NCBI RefSeq assembly: GCF_003044565.1
Contig: NZ_POXG01000002.1
Location: 62,001-126,000, forward strand
Length of the DNA stretch: 64,000 nt
Reading direction: 5' to 3'
DNA from: Neisseria sicca
GTDB lineage: Bacteria; Pseudomonadota; Gammaproteobacteria; Burkholderiales; Neisseriaceae
Under the pieces are notes generated by a model. The model was not told where the DNA came from, did not search any database, and saw only the letters and a list, made by a program, of their open reading frames with translations. Shown here in pieces: positions 21,220 through 27,668 of this stretch. Within the stretch, counting starts at the first letter, position 1, and the number at the start of each line of letters is the position of its first letter. The translations under genes and the position numbers were made by a program.

Positions 21220-21618
21220 TTATTTTGTTATGGACTTAAGTCCCATTTCCAAATCATGTTTTTTGCAATCGAACATAATATCCTCGATGTTTTCAAGGGT
21301 AATGGTTTTTCCGAGCGTACATCTTCTTATGTTATCCTTTTGGATATTTGTACCACTAACAGGTATATATCCATATGGGTTTAATGAATAAACTAAGCCA
21401 AATAGGCATAAATACAAGAAAATTGCAGAAAGCGAAGTATATTTGAATAATACCTCTTCTTCTTTTTTTCTACCCGAAGAGAATATCCAGAAACAGGCCA
21501 CCGTTATACCACAAAGAATAAAATAGATTACCCACGCCCATAGATTAGGAAAACCATAATCATCAAAAAACAGACTAAGTAATAAAGTCATTCCCATCTT
21601 TACGGGCATCGTTCTCAA
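21220..21618 (-). CDS. Small membrane protein of unknown function
   Basis: A 132-residue protein with two or three transmembrane segments (about residues 10-20, 26-47 and 64-81) and a polar C-terminal 50 residues containing two cysteines. Codon use is more AT-rich than in the neighbouring transfer genes. It overlaps the upstream gene by 4 bp (ATGA), so the two form a unit. No family recognised. A two-gene membrane plus acidic-protein pair next to the ICE switch might be an exclusion or immunity unit, but nothing in the sequence proves that. Confidence 0.6.
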   Translation of the reverse strand: MRTMPVKMGMTLLLSLFFDDYGFPNLWAWVIYFILCGITVACFWIFSSGRKKEEEVLFKYTSLSAIFLYLCLFGLVYSLNPYGYIPVSGTNIQKDNIRRCTLGKTITLENIEDIMFDCKKHDLEMGLKSITK

Positions 21619-21911
21619 CCTTCCCGAAAAAATTCCGCAAACCTACCCTCAAACTCCGCCGCCACATCATCAATATCATCAGACTCTGCATCTTTCCAAA
21701 GATCACTGCCCTTCAGATACGACTCGAACTTCCACCAGTAGTCATTCGCAACACACGATGCGATGAATGCGTCATCATGATTCTCACGGTTCGCCTCAAA
21801 AATTTCCTGTCCCGAGCGCACATAAACCGCCGAGCGTTTTTCAAAATGATCACTGATTTCCGCTGCTTTAATTTGCAGGGCTTTAATTTCATCCTTTGTC
21901 ATATTTGTCAT
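21615..21911 (-). CDS. Small acidic protein of unknown function
   Basis: A 98-residue, acidic, mostly helical protein (MTNMTKDEIKALQIKAAEIS onward; DDIDDVAAEFEGRFAEFF at the end). First gene of a two-gene unit with the membrane protein downstream (4-bp overlap). Its promoter must lie to the right, most simply the leftward promoter at about 22433-22461, which overlaps predicted repressor operators. That would give a leader of roughly 500 nt through the hairpin-rich region. Function unknown. Confidence 0.6.
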   Translation of the reverse strand: MTNMTKDEIKALQIKAAEISDHFEKRSAVYVRSGQEIFEANRENHDDAFIASCVANDYWWKFESYLKGSDLWKDAESDDIDDVAAEFEGRFAEFFREG

Positions 21912-21933
21912 AACTTCACCTTTGAACTATAAT
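21905..21933 (+). promoter_or_regulatory. Near-consensus sigma70-type promoter of the candidate RNA
   Basis: TTGTCA (21905-21910), exactly 17 bp, then TATAAT (21928-21933), reading rightward. Its -35 overlaps the start codon of the leftward gene at 21911. No protein gene follows on this strand. Confidence 0.55.
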
Positions 21934-21939
21934 AATAAA

Positions 21940-22257
21940 CTATCTGAAATAATAAACTTTATTATTATTTCGGATGAACCCAAACGGAAACCCACTTGTG
22001 CAAGAAGTGGGCTTGGATTTGGATACATGTTTAAAGACGGGTAGAGCCGTCAGAACATTTGGGCCTATGCCCTATCGGATTTATCCGATAAATACCCGCT
22101 CACGGCGGGCGAAAAGAAAAACCAAAATGTATTTTGCAGCTTGTCCGCAGATTATCGCTGCTGCATCGGGATTACGTCCCGATTAAAAAATACGTCCAAC
22201 TTGCCGCCTGTTACCGGACCCTCTCATCAGGCTACCCGGATGCGCGGCATTTTTTTT
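21940..22257 (+). ncRNA. Candidate structured non-coding RNA, about 318 nt
   Basis: Downstream of the promoter at 21905-21933 the plus strand folds into a run of hairpins: CCCACTT/AAGTGGG (21991-22011), a composite ATGTT..GACGG/CCGTC..AACAT stem (22027-22058), GGGC/GCCC (22061-22072), TATCGGAT/ATCCGATA (22073-22090), CCCGC/GCGGG (22095-22109), GCAGC/GCTGC (22136-22164), ATCGGGA/TCCCGAT (22165-22183), and a branched GCCGC/GCGGC stem (22203-22248) followed by T8 (22250-22257), a proper intrinsic terminator. A 70-codon frame from 21974 has no Shine-Dalgarno and is cut by the stems. Alternatively these are hairpins in the leader of a leftward transcript. No known RNA family recognised. Confidence 0.45.
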
Positions 22258-22400
22258 GGGCAGGTTGATGCTGCCCGCAACCGTTTATCCGATTTACCCA
22301 AAGGCTCGATCGCCTTTTCTACGTTTGTTGTTTCGGACTTTTTAAGCCGAAATAACTCCGAAGGCCGGTTGCTTCGTTCCAAACTGTTAAAGAGCTTCGA
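22258..22400. other. Further hairpins between the candidate RNA and the operators
   Basis: GGGCAG/CTGCCC (22258-22276), AAAGGC/GCCTTTT with T-rich tail (22300-22318), TTTCGG(A)CTT/AAGCCGAAA (22331-22352) and CGAAG/CTTCG (22359-22376) follow one another. No gene is visible. Confidence 0.5.
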
Positions 22401-22409
22401 TACGCAAAT

Positions 22410-22461
22410 ATTAGCAAACTAATTGAACCAAGTAAATAGTTTGCTAATATTTTAGTGTAAA
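22410..22461 (-). promoter_or_regulatory. Predicted leftward promoter with two repressor-type operators
   Basis: Two copies of the palindrome ATTAG-N4-CTAAT lie here: a perfect one at 22410-22423 and one with a single mismatch at 22435-22448. Together they form a 16-bp perfect inverted repeat (22406-22421 with 22437-22452). On the minus strand TTTACA (22461-22456), 17 bp and TATTTA (22438-22433) make a weak promoter that overlaps both operators. The same palindrome is in the repressor/Cro promoter region. Confidence 0.5.
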
Positions 22462-22497
22462 ATTTTATTAGAATAGTAATTTATCGTTACAAAAAAA

Positions 22498-22520
22498 GTC
22501 GCCTTAAATTATTAGGCGAC
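22498..22520 (-). terminator. Terminator of the repressor gene
   Basis: GTCGCCT/AGGCGAC stem with a 9-nt loop; on the minus strand it is followed by seven T. It lies 57 bp beyond the repressor stop. Confidence 0.8.
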
Positions 22521-22576
22521 CTGAAAATAGTTGAATTAGATAGTAATTTATATCATTATTTCATATTATTTATATC

Positions 22577-23188
22577 TTATAAATTAAAGGAGTTAAGCCC
22601 ACCACGCCAAATAACTCTACCAAGAATTTCATCTGACTCAATTGCATCCACATCTGAGAAACGTGTTTTGTCCAAATTGTCACAGCGATATATCCATTTC
22701 TGGGTTGAATCAAGAATTGTTCTTCGAATGAAGATTAAACCAGAACTTCGTTTTATAACGAACACCCCATTTTCATGTTTGACTTTGTCTAGCCGAGAAA
22801 ACGCCACATCATCAAAAATACTGATTGTTGGTGACATACTTTCATCTTTACATCTAATGAAATCTACATAATCAACATCAAATCCTTGGGCTTTTAAAAA
22901 TTCCTTTTTGAGTGCAACAGCACTTATTTCAGAAGTAATATAAGATTCTGAAGTTTCGATATTTTCCGGCTTTTGGAATACTGAAGGAGGATTTTTCCCA
23001 TAAAGTAGCCATTCAGGAGAAACATTCAATGCCGAAGCCAGTTCAACGATCTTAGCTGAACTTTGATTTCGTCCACTCTCTAATTGACCAATTGTTCCTT
23101 GGCTTACATTTGCTCTTTTCGCTAACGCAGACTGACTGAGCTCTAGGTTCAATCTCGCAATACGGATACGGTCTCCAATGTGTTCCAT
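22577..23188 (-). CDS. CI-like XRE/S24 repressor
   Basis: A 203-residue phage-type repressor. Residues about 5-60 form an XRE helix-turn-helix (LSQSALAKRANVSQGTIGQL). The C-terminal half is an S24/LexA-like peptidase fold with the nucleophile Ser in DESMSPTI. The position usually held by the general-base Lys reads FIRRT, so Arg may replace it and self-cleavage may be lost or use another residue. The gene is divergent from a Cro-like gene, with predicted ATTAG-N4-CTAAT operators between them. Probable role: keeps ICE excision and transfer genes off. AT-rich codon use compared with the transfer genes. Confidence 0.88.
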   Translation of the reverse strand: MEHIGDRIRIARLNLELSQSALAKRANVSQGTIGQLESGRNQSSAKIVELASALNVSPEWLLYGKNPPSVFQKPENIETSESYITSEISAVALKKEFLKAQGFDVDYVDFIRCKDESMSPTISIFDDVAFSRLDKVKHENGVFVIKRSSGLIFIRRTILDSTQKWIYRCDNLDKTRFSDVDAIESDEILGRVIWRGGLNSFNL

Positions 23189-23233
23189 AGTCTTTGCGCT
23201 CTATTTAAAACAAACAGTCTATGGTTTTGTTTA

Positions 23234-23275
23234 ATTAGTTTGGTTATTGAACTAAATTAGCTTTCTAATTAGAAT
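23234..23275 (+). promoter_or_regulatory. Rightward promoter of the Cro-like gene with operators
   Basis: TTGAAC (23247-23252), 17 bp, TAGAAT (23270-23275). The spacer is filled by a perfect ATTAG-N4-CTAAT palindrome (23256-23269), and an imperfect copy (ATTAG-TTTG-GTTAT, 23234-23247) abuts the -35. Repressor binding here would block transcription of the Cro-like gene. Confidence 0.6.
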
Positions 23276-23299
23276 GTGGATTGTATGGAAAGGAACATT

Positions 23300-23509
23300 A
23301 TGGATTGGACAAAAATCATTCAAGAAATTCAAGATGCAGGTTATTCCCAAAGACAAATAGCAGAGATTTGTGGATGTTCACAAGGTTTTATTTCTCAAGT
23401 GAAGAATAACTATTACCGTACTCAAAATAGCAAAAGTAAAAAGGCTATTTCATTTGAGGTGGGAACTGCACTTTTGAAATTGCACAAAAGCGTGCAAACC
23501 GCAAAATAA
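23300..23509 (+). CDS. Cro-like helix-turn-helix protein
   Basis: A 69-residue small DNA-binding protein (MDWTKIIQEIQDAGYSQRQI; then CGCSQGFISQVKNN as the recognition helix). I place the start at ATG 23300, where AAGGA stands about 6 bp upstream; a frame from 23276 would begin upstream of that Shine-Dalgarno and at the expected transcription start. It is divergent from the CI-like repressor and 2 bp before the Rep-like gene, as Cro is in lambdoid phages. Likely antagonist of the repressor. Confidence 0.75.
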   Translation: MDWTKIIQEIQDAGYSQRQIAEICGCSQGFISQVKNNYYRTQNSKSKKAISFEVGTALLKLHKSVQTAK

Positions 23510-23511
23510 TC

Positions 23512-24279
23512 ATGCTTATCTCCGACATCCGCCATCACATTACAACGGACTTCGTGGTTTACCGCGAGTTCGGGCTTTTGTGCGGATCCAATATTCAGGC
23601 GGCAACATTGCTGTCGGGGTTGTTTTGGTGGAGCGATGTGATTGACAAAGAACCGAAACGTCATGGCTGGATATACAAGACAGCCGCCCAGTTGTTCAAC
23701 GAGTTTGGGCTGACGAGACGTGGTTACGAAAAGGCGCGGAAATTTTTATTGGGCAAAGGTGTGATCCAATGCCGACGCGCAGGCGTACACGGCAGATTGC
23801 ACTGGCAGCTCAACAAAGAGCGTTTATTGGAACTGTGCTATCTAGTTAAAGGCGAGCCATTACCGCAGTTTGACAGCCGCTACCATCTCGACATCGACAA
23901 TTTCCGCCTTGAAAAGTGGGTTAATCTCGACCTTTGGAACGAATTCCTCAAAATGCGCGCCGAAAAAGGCAAGCCCCTCAATATCAAGCAGAAAAAAATC
24001 CTGCTCAAACAGCTTAAAGACCTAAAAAACAAAAACTACGACCTCGATGCCGTGATGCAGAAATCAATTCTGAACGGCTGGGCAGGCTTCTATCCATCCG
24101 ACCGTTCCCCCAACATCCCTGCGCCACCGACGTCCGAAGCGGCCACGCGCAAAGCTAAGGCGGAATACGAAGCGCAAATCAAACAATCCGCCGACCCGCC
24201 GCCCGATACAGGCGGACAGCGGAATCCTGACAATTCAGCCCGTCAAAACCTCCAAAAATTTTTCAACAAAAAACAGTAA
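23512..24279 (+). CDS. Replication-initiator-like winged-helix protein
   Basis: A 255-residue protein resembling phage and plasmid replication proteins of the O/DnaT-associated type. The N-terminal 100 residues contain a winged-helix pattern (GWIYKTAAQLFNEFGLTRRG, EKARKFLLGKGVI). The segment LDAVMQKSILNGWAGFYP (about residues 183-200) is typical of the C-terminal part of such replication proteins. The tail is low-complexity and charged (PPPDTGGQRNPDN). It is 2 bp after the Cro-like gene and so controlled by the CI/Cro switch. This suggests the ICE can replicate after excision. Confidence 0.6.
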   Translation: MLISDIRHHITTDFVVYREFGLLCGSNIQAATLLSGLFWWSDVIDKEPKRHGWIYKTAAQLFNEFGLTRRGYEKARKFLLGKGVIQCRRAGVHGRLHWQLNKERLLELCYLVKGEPLPQFDSRYHLDIDNFRLEKWVNLDLWNEFLKMRAEKGKPLNIKQKKILLKQLKDLKNKNYDLDAVMQKSILNGWAGFYPSDRSPNIPAPPTSEAATRKAKAEYEAQIKQSADPPPDTGGQRNPDNSARQNLQKFFNKKQ

Positions 24280-24833
24280 TCATCAGGCTGTTGGCACCGC
24301 CACGCCCAAACGCTGCTCCGGCAGCTTTTTTTGCGCCCTTTGAAGCCGGAAAGGTCGTCTGAAAGGCGGTTTTGCCTGTTTTTCGGCGCAAAGTGGGATA
24401 TGCCGGTCTGTTTTTATGTCCTGCTTTCGTGGTTTTATACCAATTAGATTATCAGAATCCGCTTTTTTGTTATAAATAAGTGATTGAAAATACTGTGTTT
24501 GTACATATTGAACAAAGAACATTGGCTTTTGAGGACAAAGAACTTTGTCCACATAGGACGACCTTTATACAAAGACCACGATCACAGACCACTATCAAAA
24601 AATATTTCAGGCGGCCGCCTGATTGTTTTTTGTGCAATTTATGATCTATGTAGATGGATATTGGCGTTTGACAGGATATTGAGTGTTTTTGAGTGAGGGA
24701 TATGTACAGGTTTTGTGGATAAATTGAAGCAGGTGAGGAGATGAATGAAGGGATTGCCGAAGAAGGAGCAAAGGCAGTAGGCAAATAGTATTTTGATACA
24801 TTGGAAGCCGTCTGAATGGCACAGACGGCTTTT
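24280..24833. other. Non-coding stretch with palindromes after the Rep-like gene
   Basis: No convincing gene in about 550 bp. Visible: one AGGTCGTCTGAA (24352), an 18-bp palindrome GGACAAAG-AA-CTTTGTCC (24533-24550), the 14-bp palindrome CAGGCGGCCGCCTG followed by a T-run (24608-24631, terminator-like on the plus strand), and AT-rich sequence. Placed next to a Rep-like gene, it is a possible replication origin, but no iterons were recognised. Confidence 0.4.
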
Positions 24834-25220
24834 CTACATCAGCTCTTCAACATTGATTTCACGGTTCAAGTCAAACTTGCCGATGATTGGACGTTCCGAT
24901 ATTTCAGAGTTAGTTTGTTTTTGGTCAGGAACTGTCTGAGTAACGGTGCTTGCCTGTCTGTTTTTGACTTGTACGGAATCATTAATAGATTGATGATTTA
25001 TCTCGGGTGATGCGACAGTTTTACCAGTATGGCTACGGATAAACCTGTTCAGAGTTGGCTGGCTTACTGTCATTCCCTTTTTTTCAAGCAGGAATCTCAG
25101 AATATCTTTTTCTGAGTAACCCAAGTTTTTTAATGTGAAAATCTCTCCGGCAAAGGCATCAAGTTTGGATTTTTTGCCTGACGGAGCATTGTTCTTCACG
25201 AAGTCTTCTAAATCGCTCAT
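24834..25220 (-). CDS. TraK-like DNA-binding protein
   Basis: A 128-residue protein with an N-terminal helical DNA-binding region (LDAFAGEIFTLKNLGYSEKD; VSQPTLNRFIRSH) that resembles accessory transfer proteins such as TraK of IncP plasmids, and a polar, Gln/Ser/Thr-rich C-terminus. In RP4, TraK binds the intergenic oriT beside its own gene. Here a 22-bp palindrome is 14 bp upstream of the start and a cluster of large inverted repeats follows. TraL/TraM-like genes elsewhere in the ICE fit this reading. A partition or autoregulatory protein is an alternative. Confidence 0.5.
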   Translation of the reverse strand: MSDLEDFVKNNAPSGKKSKLDAFAGEIFTLKNLGYSEKDILRFLLEKKGMTVSQPTLNRFIRSHTGKTVASPEINHQSINDSVQVKNRQASTVTQTVPDQKQTNSEISERPIIGKFDLNREINVEELM

Positions 25221-25233
25221 ATGCGTATCTATT

Positions 25234-25255
25234 CACTTATATTCATATATAAGTG
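25234..25255. promoter_or_regulatory. 22-bp palindrome upstream of the TraK-like gene
   Basis: CACTTATAT-TCAT-ATATAAGTG, a perfect 9-4-9 palindrome 14 bp upstream of the start codon in AT-rich DNA. Likely an autoregulatory or relaxosome protein site. From here to 25489 the sequence is AT-rich with no gene. Confidence 0.5.
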
Positions 25256-25489
25256 TCAATATATACATATTTATTCTAAAAATCAACATTCTTAATCCTA
25301 AAAATACTAAAGAAATTATAAATAATCATTATTTATATAATTAGTATGTCAAATAATCAAATAAATACATTTCCATACTTCAGTATATTCACACATATCC
25401 AAGTCCATGCGTATCACTTCCTCAAAGTAACGCCTATATCCCATATAAACAGCAAATCAAAACAATACGCAGGATAGGCAACGAGTGCC

Positions 25490-25792
25490 AAAAAACGCCC
25501 TAAAGCGTTTTTTCAATTCCGCCCAAAAGGGCGGAAACGCCGCAGAGCGGCTGAAGGTTTGAAACAACCATCGGGGGCAGCGGCCGCCGTGTTGTTGGTT
25601 GATGTCTAAATTTCAAAGCGCAAAAAGTCCAGACCAAGACAAGTGTCTTTGCACGTCTTCCACCTTTTCCACCACGCCGCAGAGGGCGCACCGGACAAAG
25701 ATGAAAGCCGCACAAAGCCAGTCTGGACTTTTTGCGCTTTGAAATTTTTTACGACATCACAACACGGCGGCCGCTGCCCCCGATGGTTGTTT
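25490..25792. repeat. Cluster of inverted repeats, candidate oriT
   Basis: Three structures follow each other: AAAAAACGC/GCGTTTTTT (25490-25513), TTCCGCCC-AAAA-GGGCGGAA (25517-25536), and a long imperfect inverted repeat whose arms of about 73 bp (25562-25634 and 25721-25792) flank an 86-bp spacer. Outer arm halves (AAACAACCATCGGGGGCAGC and complement) and inner halves (TTTCAAAGCGCAAAAAGTCC and complement) match perfectly, with a few mismatched bases between them. The region has no gene, separates leftward transfer genes from rightward cargo, and abuts a TraK-like gene. It could instead be a non-autonomous insertion. Confidence 0.45.
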
Positions 25793-25826
25793 ATTTATGA
25801 ATGAACATTTATGAAAGGATTATCAA

Positions 25827-26225
25827 ATGGGACTTGATATGTACGGCTACACCATGAATGCCGAGTTTGTCGGCGACCGTCAAACCGATGTGAATGTGAG
25901 TGAAGATGAACGCGATGAAGCAGAACTGAATCAATTTGCGTACTGGCGGAAATTTAACCATCTACATGGCTGGATGGAAAAACTATATCGGCAGAAAGGC
26001 GGCAAAGCCGATGTATTTAATTGTTGCACTGTACGACTAGAACTCGAAGATTTGGAACGGCTGGAAGCTGATTTAAATGATGAAAAACTAGAATACACGC
26101 CGGGCTTTTTCTTTGGAGATTCGCAAATTTATCCCGAAGACATTACAGAAACCAAAACCTTTATAGCGAATGCGCGGTTAGCGATAGCTGAGGGGCGAGC
26201 AGTTTTCTATGACAGTTGGTGGTAA
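25827..26225 (+). CDS. Conserved mobile-element protein of unknown function
   Basis: A 132-residue acidic protein beginning MGLDMYGYTMN with the stretch FAYWRKFNHLHGWMEKLYRQ. This GLDMY...YWRK.NHLHGWM type occurs in phages and plasmids (from memory), where it has no established function. AAAGGA precedes the start. It is the first cargo gene after the inverted-repeat cluster and 53 bp before a methyltransferase-like gene in the same direction. Confidence 0.6.
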   Translation: MGLDMYGYTMNAEFVGDRQTDVNVSEDERDEAELNQFAYWRKFNHLHGWMEKLYRQKGGKADVFNCCTVRLELEDLERLEADLNDEKLEYTPGFFFGDSQIYPEDITETKTFIANARLAIAEGRAVFYDSWW

Positions 26226-26278
26226 TGGCTAAACGGTTTCGGGCGGCAAAGGTCGTCTGAAACCTTCGGGAGCAAAAA

Positions 26279-27067
26279 ATGGATAACACGGTTAAAGAGC
26301 TGAAAAAACTCATTTATTCATTCGGTGCGACGTATAAACCGTCTGATGTTTTTCGTGATTTCGTAGAGCTGGCAGCCCTTGCGATTTTTAATAGTTATAT
26401 GCGGGATGATGATTGGGAAATACGCGAGGAGCGATACCACACTATCCGGCGAGAATATAAAGAAGAGGCTTTTAAAATTTTTCCTGAGCTGTTGGGCGTT
26501 TTGGCTTCGGGCTGCATTAGAGCGGTGAACGTCGGAAGCTATGAAGATTTTTTGGGTGAGCTTTATATGGACTTGGGCGCGTCAAACGAGCGTAACGGGC
26601 AGTATTTTACGCCGATGGCTGTATCAAGAGTGATGGCAAGACTGACGGGAATCGATGCAGCGGAGAAACTGGAGAAACAAAGATTTGTTTCCTTACTTGA
26701 ACCATGTTGCGGCAGCGGTGCGAATCTGCTTGCCTTTGCGGAACATATCGCCGATAGCGGAAAAGTTCCGACTTTACATATGGCAGCGGTTGCGGTGGAT
26801 ATAGATGTTTTGTGTGTGTGGATGTGTTTTGTGCAATGCCATTTTTACGGTATCCCCGCAAAAATCATACATGGAGACAGTTTAAAAAACGAATTTCATA
26901 CGGCATGGCGGACGGTGCATTGGTTGCGTGGCGGTTTTGAAGACTTTATGAAAGCCGAAATTGAAGCCGACAAAATAGCCGCTTTTGACGCAAAACAGCA
27001 CAGTCAAGACGAAACGAAGATAACCGCCCCCTTGTTGACATTGGAAGAACAGTTAGTTTTGTTTTAA
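26279..27067 (+). CDS. N6-adenine methyltransferase-like protein lacking motif IV
   Basis: A 262-residue protein of the N6-methyltransferase family (type I HsdM-like fold). NGQYFTPMAVSRVM (about residues 106-119) and the SAM-binding motif LEPCCGSGANLLAF (about 139-152) are clear, and a motif II-like acidic residue follows in AVAVDID. After HGDSL, where NPPY/F is expected, the sequence runs HTAWRTVHWLRGGF with no NPP motif, so DNA methylation is doubtful. Such short homologues are found on plasmids and ICEs, where anti-restriction or regulatory roles have been suggested but not shown here. No partner S or R subunit is nearby. Confidence 0.7.
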   Translation: MDNTVKELKKLIYSFGATYKPSDVFRDFVELAALAIFNSYMRDDDWEIREERYHTIRREYKEEAFKIFPELLGVLASGCIRAVNVGSYEDFLGELYMDLGASNERNGQYFTPMAVSRVMARLTGIDAAEKLEKQRFVSLLEPCCGSGANLLAFAEHIADSGKVPTLHMAAVAVDIDVLCVWMCFVQCHFYGIPAKIIHGDSLKNEFHTAWRTVHWLRGGFEDFMKAEIEADKIAAFDAKQHSQDETKITAPLLTLEEQLVLF

Positions 27068-27104
27068 AGAAAAGCTGGATACCCAAGCCCTAATTAAGTT
27101 TTTG

Positions 27105-27278
27105 ATGTTGGATAATGTTTCTGAAATTGAAGCAAGCATTAGAAAAAGTTGTAATAGGGCAACACATTTTATAGGTTCAGATAAAAATTTATCTATGGTA
27201 CAGGAATTGATGATGAAGATTATCAATGGAAAATTTAAGATTTCAAGGCTAATTATCCGCATACATAGTGGACGATAG
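27105..27278 (+). CDS. Possible small protein or gene fragment
   Basis: A 57-codon frame (MLDNVSEIEASIRKSCNRAT onward) follows the methyltransferase gene. In-frame codons extend upstream to an amber stop within that gene's end (KEKLDTQALIKFL), so it may be the shifted tail of a longer protein. No Shine-Dalgarno precedes the ATG. The composition looks protein-like, but evidence for expression is weak. Confidence 0.3.
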   Translation: MLDNVSEIEASIRKSCNRATHFIGSDKNLSMVQELMMKIINGKFKISRLIIRIHSGR

Positions 27279-27307
27279 AGCAGGTTATTTACAATGACTA
27301 AGATATA

Positions 27308-27347
27308 GAGGTCGTCTGAAACGGCGATTTCAGACGACCTCTATATG
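27308..27347. terminator. DUS-pair hairpin
   Basis: ATAGAGGTCGTCTGAAA and its complement, stem 17 bp, 6-nt loop. Confidence 0.75.
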
Positions 27348-27540
27348 CCGAAGGGAACTTAACGGAAAAAAACGCCCGCCGCAGCCCCGTTACCGCCTCT
27401 CAAGGTTCGGCAGAAACGTCCCCACGCCCCCAAGAGAAAAACAGACTTAGGCAACTTTTCCAGCACCTTCGGCAGCCTGCAAAATTGCCACGCCTATTTT
27501 TCTCTTGCCCCCTACGGCGGGCTTTTTTATTTATGAAAAA
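27348..27540. other. Hairpin-rich non-coding segment
   Basis: CAAGAGAAAAA (27431-27441) pairs with TTTTTCTCTTG (27497-27507), and inside it TAGGC (27448-27452) pairs with GCCTA (27492-27496), leaving a six-base bulge. GCCC-CCTACGGC-GGGC with six T (27507-27528) then forms a terminator. It could be the 3' end of a short RNA or a small repeat. No gene is visible up to 27668. Confidence 0.4.
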
Positions 27541-27668
27541 TTAGTACTATTCAATCTAGTAGCTGACAGCTCTTAAACTGGAGCTATTTAGACAAAATAT
27601 CTGCCTTTGTCGATTTTGAGTGGTGTTTGACGTGGGCAGGGATGGAAAATAACACATAAGGAAAACTA

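Noticed and set aside
21974..22186. 70-codon plus-strand frame in the hairpin-rich region
   Set aside because: No Shine-Dalgarno, protein sequence unlike a natural protein, and codons fall within the stems of the candidate RNA.
24470..24784. 104-codon minus-strand frame after the Rep-like gene
   Set aside because: Low-complexity, Ser/Ile-rich sequence crossing a palindrome and terminator-like hairpin; no Shine-Dalgarno.
25500..25715. 71-codon minus-strand frame in the inverted-repeat cluster
   Set aside because: It follows the repeat arm and spacer, is Arg/Leu/Pro-rich without a ribosome-binding site, and is better explained by the repeat structure.
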